Source: Coenobita brevimanus
Lineage: Eukaryota > Arthropoda > Malacostraca > Decapoda > Coenobitidae
Direction of reading: 5' to 3'
DNA: 64,000 nucleotides
Assembly (NCBI GenBank): GCA_032717465.1
Contig: CM064713.1
Coordinates: forward strand, 14,642,203-14,706,202
Position 1 is the first letter of the stretch; the number at the start of each line of letters is the position of its first letter. A model generated the notes under the pieces. That model was not told the DNA's origin. It searched no databases and saw only the letters and a list, made by a program, of their open reading frames with translations. Below, in pieces: positions 54,532 through 64,000 of this stretch. Position numbers and translations under genes: made by a program.

Positions 54532-55906
54532 CAGTGCTCGTCAGAAGTATGGAGCGCCCTGCGTCCCTCCTGAGAAACAAACCTTTCAACTTTGAAAAAA
54601 CATATAAATTATGCATTTTATTTACCTTTAGTGCTTCGTAGGGTAGCCTTTACGTTTCTTCACGGACCTGAGACGTCTTGGAAGTGAAAGGGCGAGGCTC
54701 CTGAGGTGCTGGAGCGGTATTTTGTCCCAGGAGTCACAAATGGCGGCTTCCAGCTTAGGCAGAGAGCTCACGTCCTTCCCTTGGAGACTCTTCTTTACGA
54801 GGTACCAGAGGTTTTCAATCTGGGCTATTTCCTGGCCAGTCTGTCATGAATGATACCTCGCAGTCACGAAGCCAATTGGTGACCGATTTGGCCTTGTGAG
54901 CAGGTGCACCGTCCTGCTGAAACACTCGTGCACCTGTTAGCTTGAAGGAGTCTGGTAAATGATCACACAGAAGCTCCAGGTAAACATCCTGATTCACTCT
55001 GAGGTTCTTGGGAAGTACAACAAGCTTCCCCAAACCCTTCCCTGAGAAACAACCCCATACCATGAGTGAGTCAGGATGTTTAACTGTGCTTTCTACATAC
55101 CGTGGGTCAAGTGGGTCACTACCTTTGCGTGCTCCTCTGTTACAGGTAACACTAAACATTGCCTCATCAGACCACAACACTGACAACCATTGCTCCTCAC
55201 CCCAGTTTAGATATTTATTAGCAAAGGCAAGCCTACGAATTCTCTGGCTGCTAGAGAGAAGAGGCTTTTTCACAGGCCTGTGACTTGTGTAACCAAGCTC
55301 ATGCACCCTACGAGACACTGTTCTCACTGACACCTCACCAAACACTTCTGGGTTGCTCTCCTTAATTTTCCTTGCACTCACACGAGGATTAAACTCCACT
55401 GCACGTTTTAAAACATTAACAGACCTTGGGGAAGTTTTCCTAGGCCTACCAGACCTCGGTTTCTTTGTGGGAACTTCACCACTGTTTTCCTCCCGAAACC
55501 GCGCACACCAACGACGCACTGTCGATCGTGCTACACCAACCAATTCACTAATTTCCTTTGTCTGGTGGCCTGCCTCCTTTAGAGCAATGATCTGGGATAT
55601 GATTTCACCCGATAGTTCACGGGTAGGTGCCATAACAAAGTTTTAAAGGCCAAAACACTGCAGGACACTCGGTAAAAAATGGCACAATTTGAGAGGGACA
55701 CTCGGCGGAGTTCCTCTCTCTCAGGCAGCCCGTGGGCGACTGAGGCGGGAACCAACCAGCGTGTCGGAAGGCCTCAGGCTACCGTGACGTCAAGCTCGGA
55801 GCTCAAACTTGTGGCTCAATTCTTACCCCCAAAAATGGGTGATTCTTTTTGGGCCATAAGTATTGCGCGCCCGGCGGACAACGCTGAATACTTCTGACGA
55901 GTACTG
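54532..55906 (-). mobile_element. Tc1/mariner-type transposon T2
   Basis: 1375 bp, TA at 54530-54531 and 55907-55908, ends as in T1. It is 11 bp shorter than T1, with only scattered substitutions. It is nested in element N. Confidence 0.95.
54626..55633 (-). pseudogene. Tc1-like transposase with an 11-bp deletion (T2)
   Basis: Same protein as T1 up to WPGNSPD (272 codons, 55633-54815). There, loss of 11 bases (GCGCTGAGGTC in plus orientation of T1) creates an immediate TGA. The catalytic Glu of IENLW and the last 66 or so residues are out of frame. The first two Asp residues remain. It is inactive, although the DNA-binding half is intact. Confidence 0.93.
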
Positions 55907-56052
55907 TATATGGTAGGTATTTAGGGTGACTTTTCCTAGGGTTGCTGACATAATTCATTTTCCCCAAAAGCTCTGTTGTTTGTCCAACACGTTTTTGGTC
56001 CAGCACAGGACCTGTGCATGACAATATTACCGTGTTGGATGCGAGGGAACTG

Positions 56053-56118
<66 letters not shown>

Positions 56119-56120
56119 GA
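56053..56120. repeat. (TA)n-(CA)n compound microsatellite
   Basis: TA repeats at 56057-56093 then CA repeats to 56118, abutting the right end of element N. Confidence 0.95.
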
Positions 56121-56329
56121 CTGATAGATATAAAACCCTTCAGTCTTCAGTCAGAAATATGAAACATATCTCACTTAAAAGTAGTTTTACTTAACGCTGC
56201 ACTTCATATGCACACATCCTGGACTTCAAGCAAGGACTGACTGTAACTAAGTACTAATGACAGTGCTTTTTCACACCTGGGCACTAATATCCTAACATAC
56301 ACAGTAGGAAATTATTAAAAGATACATAC
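56121..56329. other. UTP15 intron, 5' end
   Basis: Non-coding. It includes the donor site GTATGTATC of the exon on the minus strand at 56329-56321. Confidence 0.6.
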
Positions 56330-56481
56330 CTGATCAGCTCATGTAAAACAGCTACAGATTCATCGGGTGTTTTTCTGGTCCTGAATTTTCGCATTACATC
56401 ATCAAGTGCTCTGCTGTAGTGGAACTTCCTCAAGCAGTTATCGTAGGATGCCAGCTTTTCCTGTGCATCATGTTTTGCAAC
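56330..56481 (-). CDS. UTP15: UTP15-like protein, internal exon (start of C-terminal domain)
   Basis: 152-bp minus-strand exon. The acceptor is ttttccacacatag before GTTGCA at 56481; the donor is GATCAG|GTATGT. Translation: VAKHDAQEKLASYDN, CLRKFHYSRALDDVMRKFRT, RKTPDESVAVLHELI-R. From memory, the -L-x-K-F-x-(H/Y)-S-x-ALD-x-V- pattern followed by (V/A)-V-x-x-(E)L-x-RRG is the beginning of the UTP15 C-terminal domain, which mediates assembly of the t-UTP/UTP-A complex. The exon starts in phase 0 and ends in phase 2. The next exon found (41098) starts in the matching phase and completes an Arg codon. The WD40 part must be encoded at higher coordinates, probably beyond 64 kb. Confidence 0.88.
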
Positions 56482-56747
56482 CTATGTGTGGAAAAAAGTA
56501 AATAATAAAATAATAAGAAAAAAAAGAACAAAATAAGTAAACAAAATATTCCAAACTTATCATCATATTTATGGGAATATTCCTGCCCTTAAGTTTTAAG
56601 ACAATTAACCCTATCAACTTGGTGATTAACTAAGGTATGTGTTATGTAGGGAAAACCCTTTAAAAGAGTGAGATGCTTTATCTATTCATTTTTTTTGTTC
56701 CAGCTAAAGGTGGACCTCTTACTGTGACTGGGGTTAATGAAGATGAT
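56482..56747. other. intron sequence
   Basis: AT-rich. A short plus-strand segment at 56703-56746 (after ttttttgttccag: AKGGPLTVTGVNEDDI) looks exon-like but is cut by the LINE tail and has no homology I recognise. Confidence 0.4.
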
Positions 56748-57092
56748 ATCTATCTATCTACTGCCAGATGCCTTAATCCAGTAAGGGGTGGGCACAAACA
56801 AAACACCTCCATGTCACCCGGTCACTGGCCATTTCACTGCCGTGCTCCCAACTCACACCCCCCTCTCTCATATACCTCTCCACTCCATCCTTCCATCTCA
56901 TCCTTGGCCTCCCCCTCCCTCCACCTCACTCACATACACTCTCCTTGTTAGTCTCTTATTCTCCATCCTTTCCACATGACCAAACCACCTCAGTGTATTT
57001 CTCCTAATGTCTACTATCACATCCATATCCACACCACAATGCTCCTTCACTGCCTCATTTGTCAGTCTGTCTCTCCATGTAACCCCACATGT
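56748..57092 (-). mobile_element. older RTE-like LINE copy A5, 3' part
   Basis: Minus strand, with a (GATA)n tail at 56748-56760 and the C-terminal RT text (RWFGHVERM-like, GRPRMRW-like) with many changes. The LINE text stops at ATGTAACCCCACA and resumes at 58293 (GCTCCTCTCAAATAACTC), so A5 and A7 are one element split by A6. Confidence 0.8.
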
Positions 57093-58292
57093 CTATATAC
57101 TGTATCTATTGATGTATGCCTTAATCCCGTAAGGGGTTGCCACAAACTAATCACCTCCATGTTGCCCTGTCTCCCACCATTTCACTCCCCTGTTCCCAAC
57201 TCACACCACCCTCTCTCCTATACCACTCCCCTCCATCCCTCCATCTCATCCTTGGCCTCCCCCTCCCTCTCCTCCCCTCCACTTCACTCACATACACTCT
57301 CCTCATCAGTCTCTCGCTCTCCATCCTCTCCACATGGCCAAATCACCTCAATTATTTCTCCAAACACCTTCTATCACATCCACATCCACACCACAATGTG
57401 CCTTCACTTCCTCATTTGTCAATCTGTCTCTCCATGTGGCTCCACATGCTCTTCTCAAATAACTCATTTCTACTGCTCTCACTCTTGTGTCCCTCTAACA
57501 AGGTCCAAACTCCACTTCCATATGTTACAGATGGTATCATCATACTGTCATACAGCAACTTTTTTACTTCCATACTCACTTCCCTGCTTGTTATCACTGC
57601 TTTCAAAGAACCAGCAACCTTTACTCCTTGTTATACCCTTTCAGGCACTTCACCCTCTACTCTTTCAGCCTTACTCATCACACTACCCAAGTACTTAAAT
57701 GTATATTCATTTGTCATTTCCTCTTCATCCAACCTCTCTGTACATTCAGTGACTTCATTTCTTTTGAAGACCATAACTTTACTCTTCCCTACATCCACCT
57801 TTATATTCCGTTTCTTACTCTCCGAAACTCATTCACCATGCCTTGAAGCTCCCATTCATCTTCACTTAACAACACAGTATCATCTGCAAACAACAGTACA
57901 GGGAGTTTCCAAACACCGTCCTCTCTCCTTGGGGCTGCTCCAACATCCACGGCCCTACCTTGTATCTCTTTTATAACCCCACCCATATACAGACTGAACA
58001 ACCACGGAGACATGACACATCCCTGTTTCAAGCCAACCTTCAAACAGAAAGATTCACTCAGTTCACTGTCCACACACACTGCAGTCTTAGCATCCTCGTA
58101 CATACTTTTCATGGCATTTAGCAACTTCCCATTTACTCCATATATTCTTAATACTTTCCACATTCCTTGTATATTCACCCTGTCAAATGCTTTCTCTAAA
58201 TCCATGAGGGCTGCATACAACTTCTTTCCCTTCTCTGGAAACTATACCACTAAAGACCTAAGAATGAAAACCTGATCACACAATCTCTTCCA
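57093..58292 (-). mobile_element. older RTE-like LINE copy A6, nested in A5/A7
   Basis: Minus strand: 3' end at about 57100-57140 with a decayed tail, RT C-terminal region (57151-57606: MERMESERLMRRVYVSEVEG, VTYGSGVWTLLEGHK) and RT core (57801-58220: YAALMDLEKAFDRVN, VGLKQGCVMSPWLF, LLFADDTVLLSEDE). It is truncated just upstream of motif A. Frameshifts are numerous. Confidence 0.82.
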
Positions 58293-60445
58293 CCATGCTC
58301 CTCTCAAATAACTCATTTCCACTGCTCTCACTCTTGACTTCTGCCCTTCCAACAAGGTTCAAGCTTCATTTCCATATGTTAGAGCTGGTATCACAATACT
58401 GTCATGCAGCAACTTTTTTACTTCCATGCTCATTTCCTAGTTTCTTATCACATCTTTCAAAGAACCAGCAAGCTTCTTCCTTGTTGTACCCTTTCAAGCT
58501 CTTCACCCTCTAAACGTCCATCCTTGCTCATCACACTACCTAAGTGTACATGCAACCTCATTATACATCCAGTGACTTTATTTCTCTCAAAGACCGTAAC
58601 TTTACTCTTCCCTACATTCATCTTCTTATACACATTTCCAAACTCATTCACTAAGCCTTGCAGTTCTCTTCCTCTTCACTTAACAATACAGTATCATATG
58701 CAAACAACAGTACAGGGAGTTGGTAAATGTTGCCCTGTGTCATTAAAGCTGCTCCAACATCCACTACCCTACCTTGTATCTCTTTAATAATGACATCCAC
58801 CTACAGACTGAACAGCCATGGAGACATGACATCCATGTTTCAATCCAACATTCAGGTAGAAAAATCCACTCAATTCACTATCCACATGCAATGCAGCCTT
58901 AGCCCCATCATACATACTCTTCACGGCATTCAACAACTTCCCATTTACTCCATATATTCTTTATATTTTCCACATTCCCTGTCTATCCACCCTGTCATAT
59001 GTTTTCTCCAAATCCATGAAGGCCACATACAACTTCTTTCCCTTCTCTAGAAACTTTTCCACTAAAGACCTAAGAATGAATATCTGATTTACACAACCTC
59101 TTCCCTACTAAAACCTACCTGTTCTTCACCAAATAATTGCTCTGTTATTTTCCTAACTCTTTCAATGAGTATTCTATCATACAGTTTTCTTACTACACTA
59201 GGAAGACAAATGCCCCTATGATTACCACACACTTCTTTTTCCCCTTTTCTTCTGTACAGGGGATTAATTATACCTGACTTGCAGTCCTCCGGGACTCAAC
59301 CTTCCTCCCAGGCCAATCTGCACATCTTCCATATCCATTCTGCTACTATCTCTCCTCCATGCTTCAGCATTTCACCACACATTACATTGATTCCTGGGGC
59401 TTTCCCCATTTTGACATTCTTTGTTGCTTCCACTACTTCCACCATACTGATTTCTTCCTTTCTTCTCACCTGCCACCTTCTCCCAGCCATTCCCCGCTCA
59501 TGTATCCTCGCATCACTTTCATTCTCTATAGTTCCTGAAGTGTTCTCTCCATCTGCTCACTTTTTCTCCCTTCTCCACTTGCAATTTACTATTTTTATCT
59601 TTCACCACCCAACTAACTTCTATATCACCCTAACTCTCTTTACCTCTTTCCAGAACATTTTCTTACTTTCCCTCCACTTTACATCACCCTAACTCTCTTT
59701 ACCTCTTTCCAGAACATTGTCTTACATTCCCTCCACTTTACACTCAAATTCCTTCCAAATTCGTCACCCACTCTCTTCTTACTCTCTCTTACTAATCTTT
59801 TCACTTCTCTCTTCCTCTCAACATATCACTCATTATTCCATTTCTCAACTTCCTCCAGATCCCTGCTTTCCATCCACTTACTATTTGCTTTCTTCTTCTG
59901 TGTCACAGCTTGTCTCACCTCTTCATTTCAGCATGCTGTTTCTTGCGACCTCTTTCATCTCTTCACCCCATACACCACCTCAAATGCTGCACAGATTTCT
60001 TCTGTAAATATCCTGCATACATTTTCCACCTCCCCCATCTGCTCCAAATCATATTTACCCAATCACTCCTCCACTTCTCTCTTCTATTCTGCCTTATTCC
60101 ATCTCTTGTAACCTTTCTACCCTCCTTGTATGGACTACTTCTTCCTGTCCTTTCCTCCTTCTATTCTTCCACTGCATTTGAACCATGACTTTCACCACCA
60201 CCACATGGTGGTCAGAAAGTCCACTCCCTCAGCTTCTGTATGCTCTTGCATCCATTACACACCTTCTCATTCTGTCATCCAGACACATATAATCAATCAT
60301 TGCCTTCCATTCATTCACTTCATCACTCACCATTCTCATCACTTGCCATTTATACCTGTGGATCATTTTGTGCCTAAAGAGTGTACTGGCTATCACCAAC
60401 CCCCTCTCTGCACAAATATATATATGTATCTAACCCTTCCAATTA
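58293..60445 (-). mobile_element. older RTE-like LINE copy A7, remainder of A5
   Basis: Continues A5 in the 5' direction: RT C-terminal part with deletions (58310-58700), RT core (58730-59100), N-terminal RT (59296-59490: VEVVEATKNVKMGKAPGIN), linker and late EEP (59900-60400, with the SDH region near 60200). At the position before LQVEKGEK (about 59580) it has a sense codon (AAA) where A2 and A8 have TGA. It is the most diverged LINE A copy. Confidence 0.8.
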
Positions 60446-60762
60446 AAAAAGGTTCCCTTGAGATGTAATACTGTATAAAATATACTTGCACTCATATGCA
60501 CATTTTAAGCTTAGGAGAGTTCAAACATACACCCCCAGATATGACCCCAAACCAGGCAATACTATTTTCACTGCCTTTATCATTACTCACTTCGAAATAT
60601 ACAAACAGGATGTGGAACAAGTTATCCCTCCCCCTTTTTAAATAGAGTTGTTTCACAATTTATGAGCATTTAACATGATTTTGACCATACAGTACGCATT
60701 TTTAAAATACTGTACAAATACTTAATTTTTACGTGTGGGCAATCCGCTTTTTCGAAAAGTTT
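60446..60762. other. unassigned, AT-rich
   Basis: No gene or repeat recognised. Confidence 0.5.
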
Positions 60763-63700
60763 TCTATCTATCTATCTATTGCCAGACGCCTCAGCCCCGT
60801 TTGGGGTGGCCACAAACAAATCACCTCCAAGTCGCCCTGTCCCCAGCCATTTCACTGCCCTGCTCCCAACTCACACCCCCCTCTCTCATATACCTTTCCA
60901 CCCCATCCCTCCATCTCATCCTCGGCCTCCCCCTCCCTCTTCCCTCCTCCACCTCACTCACATACACTCTCTTCGTCAGTCTTTCTCCTCCATCCTCTCC
61001 ACATGGCCAAACCACCTCAGTGTGTTCCTCATAACGCTTCCTATCACATCTACATCAACACCACAACGCTCCTTTATATCCTCATTCGTCAGCCTGTCTC
61101 TCCATGTGACTCCACAGGCTCCTCTTAAATAACTCATTTCCACTGCTCTCACTCTTGACTTGTGTCCTTCCAACAACGTCCAAGCTTCACTTCCATACGT
61201 TAGAGTTGGTATCACAATACTGTCATGTAGTAACTTTTTCACTTCCATGCTCACCTCCCTGTTTCTTATCACTGCTTTCAAAGAACCAGCAACCTTTCTT
61301 CCCTGCTGTACCCTTTCAAGCACTTCACCCTCCAAACCTCCATCCTTACTCATCACACTACGCAAGTACTTGAACGTACTCACATTTTCCAATTCCTCAC
61401 CATCCAACCTCGCTGTACATTCACTGACTTCACCTCTCTCAAAGACCATCACTTTACTCTTCCCTACATTCAACTTTAGATTCCGTTTCTTACACACTCT
61501 CCCAAACTCATCCACCAAGCCTTGCAGCTCCATTTCGTCTTCACTCAACAACACAGTATCATCTGCAAACAACAGTACAGGGAGTTTCCAAACACTACCC
61601 TCTCTCACCAGGGCCACTCCAACATCCACTGTCCTACCTTGTACCTCTTTTATTACCCCATCCATGTACAGATTGAACAACCATGGAGACATGACACATC
61701 CCTGTTTCAACCAAACTTTCAAAGAGAAAAATTCACTTAGTTCACCATCCACACACACTGCAACCTTCGCACCATCGTACATACTCTTCACAGCATTCAA
61801 CAACTTCCCATCTACTCCATATATTCTTAACACTTTCCACAACCCTTGTCTATCCACCCTGTCCTATGCTTTCTCCAAATCCATGAAAGCTGCATACAAC
61901 TTCTTTCCCTTCTCTAGAAACTTTTCCACTAAAGATCTAAGAATGAATATCTGATCTACACAACCTCTTCCCTTCCTAAAGCCTCCCTGTTCTTCTCCAA
62001 CTAATTCCTCTGTTCTTTCTCTAACTCTGTCAATAAGTATCCTACCATACACTTTTCCTATTATACTAAGAAGACAAATGCCCCTATGATTACCACACAT
62101 TTCTTTTTCCCCTTTTCCTTTGTACAAGGGAATAATTATACCTGACTTCCAATCCTCCGGGACTCTACCTTCCTCCCAGGCCAATCTGCACATCTTCCAC
62201 ATCCATTCTACTACTATCTCTCCCCCATGCTTCAGCATTTCACCACACACTCCATCAATTCCTGGGGCTTTCCCCAATTTAACTTTCTTCATTGCTTCCA
62301 CAACTTCTATCCTACTGATTTCTTCCTGTCTTCTCACTTCCCTCCTCCTCCCAGCCATTCCCCAGCCACTTATACTCGCATTACTTCCATCCTCTACGTT
62401 CAACAATTCCTTAAAGTGTTCTCTCCATCTGCTCACTTTTTCTCTCTTCTCCACTAGTAATCAACCATTTTTATCTTTCACTCCCCTGCTAACTTCACTT
62501 CCACCCTGTCTTACTCTTTTCACCTCTTTCCAGAACATTTTCATACAGTCCCTCCACTTTACACTCAAATTCCTTCCAAATTCCTCATCCACTCTCTTCT
62601 TACTTTCTCTTACTAATCTTTTCACCTCTCTCTTTCTTTCTACATATAACTCTCTCTTCCGCGTCTCAACTTCTTCCACGCCCCTATTTCTCATCCATTC
62701 ATTGTATGCTTTCTTCTTTTGTGCCACAGCCTGTTTCACCTCTTCAGTCCACCACGCTGTTCCTTGCACCCCCCTCCGTCTTCTCTTCCTTCCACACACC
62801 ACATCACATGCTGCACATATTTCTTCTGTAAATATCCTACACACACCTTCCACGTCTCCCATCTGCTCCAGTTCATATTTGCCTAATCGTTCCTCCACTT
62901 CTCTCTTATACTCTGCCTTTTTCTCATCCTCTTCTAACCTTTCCACTCTCCTTGCCACTACTCTTTCCTCTCGTCTTTCCTTTCTTCTATTCCTCCATCT
63001 TACTTGAAATCTAATTCTGGCCACCACCAAGTAGTGGTCAGAAAGTCCACTCCCCCATCCTCTATAAACTCTTGCATCCATTACACATCTTCGCATCCTT
63101 TCATCCACACACACATAATCAATCATTGCCTTCCTTTCATTCAGTTCACCACCCACCCTTCTCATCACTCGTCATGTATACCTGTGGATCATTTTATGCC
63201 TGAAGAGGATATTGGCTATCACCAACCCCCTCCCAGCACAAATGTCCACTAACGCACTCCCATTCTCATCTATCTCAGCAGGCACACCCCACTTACCAAT
63301 TATTCCAACCACCTTCACATTCCCAACTTTACCATTCATATCACCAATCAAAAACACTCTCTCATTCCTTCCAAACTTTTCCATGCACACTTCTACATTT
63401 GTCCAGAACTCTTCTCACACTCTTCTAGCACGGTCTTGCGTTGGCGCATACGCACACACAATCGCCCACATTTGTGTTCCAACTTTCAACTTTACCCACA
63501 CAATCCTAGACCCAACTGATCCATACTGTCTTATGCTCCTCTTCCATCTTTTACTCACAACTATACATACTCCTTCCTTTGCCCTCTCATTCTCATCTAC
63601 TCCTGCACATATACCCCATCCATACTCCCATTCTCTCACACTTTCTCCACTCCATTTTGTTTCAGTTATTCCACATACATCCACTTTCGCACCCTCAAGC

Positions 63701-63932
63701 ACCTGGACAATCTCTCTCTCTTTCACCTCATCATTCGCTCCCCTTACATTCCATGTTCCAATAATCATGTCCTTTGTCCGGTCCTTGGTCGTCATCATTT
63801 GGTCAGTCCTTGTCCAAGGCTTATTGTTTGTGTTTTTAGTTAGTTGTTTTCCGGGGAGGGGCACTAACCCTCCGCCAACCCTTTTAGTCGCCTTTTACAA
63901 CAAGCAGGGATACTGGGGGAGTGCTTTCCCAT
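60763..63932 (-). mobile_element. RTE-like LINE copy A8, near full length
   Basis: About 3.17 kb on the minus strand, with a (GATA)n tail at 60763-60780 and a 5' leader at 63932-63840 (ACTCCCCCAGTATCCCTGCT, GGTTGGCGGAGGGTTAGTGC). It is uninterrupted by other elements, so it is the best reference for family A. Leader, EEP, linker, RT and C-terminal region are in order. Confidence 0.93.
60821..63864 (-). pseudogene. LINE A8 EEP-RT polyprotein, few lesions
   Basis: Reading 5' to 3' from MPLPGKQLTK (63864): EEP with TWNVRGAND, ITETKWSG, LIGDMNGKVG, MIDYVCVDERM and SDHYLVVARI; linker AWWTEEVKQAVAQKKKAYNEW; RT with KAPGIDG, WKSGIIIPLYKG, FRKGRGCVDQIF, LFADDTVLLSEDE; then RWFGHVERM. Lesions seen: TGA near 63413 (after DRARRV), TGA at about 63170 (Trp in A2), TGA at about 62459 (shared with A2), TAG at about 61861 (Tyr of motif A AYD), and a small deletion near 60985 that shifts the last 60 or so residues. 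About 1000 residues if restored. It would act at nuclear DNA by target-primed reverse transcription. Confidence 0.9.
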
Positions 63933-64000
63933 AGTTGTATCTTCCCTGCCTATGACGCTCGTCTCTTGGCACCACGTTCCCTATTGTCATCTGGAACTCA
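63933..64000. other. flank or extra leader of LINE A8
   Basis: Follows the shared leader. I cannot tell whether it is more LINE 5' UTR or host flank, because A2 has no matching text left of 14312. Confidence 0.4.

Larger units (their letters stand above)
53618..56052 (+). mobile_element. pogo/Tigger-type element N, DNA-binding domain only
   Basis: Inverted ends CAGTACCCTCGCGTCCAACA (left) and CAGTTCCCTCGCATCCAACA (right, read inward) flanked by TA. Without the nested Tc1 T2 (54532-55906) it is about 1060 bp, far shorter than an autonomous element. It still encodes a complete short frame (54050-54400). It is inserted in the UTP15 intron. Confidence 0.9.

Noticed and set aside
56703..56746. 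Plus-strand exon reading AKGGPLTVTGVNEDD
   Set aside because: Too short, cut by a LINE tail, on the opposite strand within the UTP15 intron; treated as chance.

Overview
This is eukaryotic, intron-type DNA that consists almost entirely of transposable elements. I see no bacterial operons, no phage and no CRISPR. The mix of elements (RTE-like, jockey-like and CR1-like LINEs, Tigger/pogo and Tc1 DNA transposons, hAT and TTAA-target elements, a 5S-rRNA-headed SINE) and the very dense (TA)n, (CA)n and (GATA)n microsatellites suggest an arthropod, most probably a decapod crustacean. That placement is an inference from style, not from a marker gene.

The only host gene I can support is on the minus strand. 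Two exons (56330-56481 and 40965-41098) have correct splice sites and matching phase, and join into the C-terminal domain of a UTP15-like U3 snoRNP protein. Everything between them (15.2 kb) is intron filled with mobile elements, and the flanking sequence is probably intron or intergenic too. Its WD40 exons and last exon were not found.

Layout. 1-12.6 kb: a Tigger copy (P1) inside a LINE-B fragment; a jockey-like LINE split by a 5.2 kb TTAA-flanked element that itself holds an RTE-like LINE, a MITE and a 5S-SINE; a second LINE-B. 12.6-22.4 kb: a TTAA MITE, a full-length RTE-like LINE (A2) interrupted by a Tc1 transposon with an intact 338-aa transposase, then Tigger copy P2 with a nested 5S-SINE. 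22.4-32.5 kb: a decayed hAT element and a CR1-like LINE broken by a TTAA element with 354-bp tandem units, an RTE-like LINE and tRNA-like repeats. 32.5-38.9 kb: Tigger P3, Tigger P4 and a third Tigger-type element in a row, separated by (TA)n tracts. 39-44 kb: LINE scraps, a UTP15 exon, a TTAA MITE and a decayed protein of unknown family. 44-51.4 kb: more LINE plus another chain of TA-target elements separated by (TA)n. 51.4-56.1 kb: (GA)n and a 950-bp GTGAAR hexamer array, a CR1 tail, and a pogo-like element that keeps only its DNA-binding domain and contains a second Tc1 copy. 56.3-64 kb: a UTP15 exon and three RTE-like LINE copies, the last nearly full length.

The elements interact in three ways. 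The 5S-SINE shares sequence with both ends of the RTE-like LINE and probably uses its machinery. The degraded Tigger and pogo copies would need transposase from intact relatives. LINE and SINE 3' tails seed many of the microsatellites. The most informative structures are the nested insertions, where target-site duplications and restored reading frames can be read directly.
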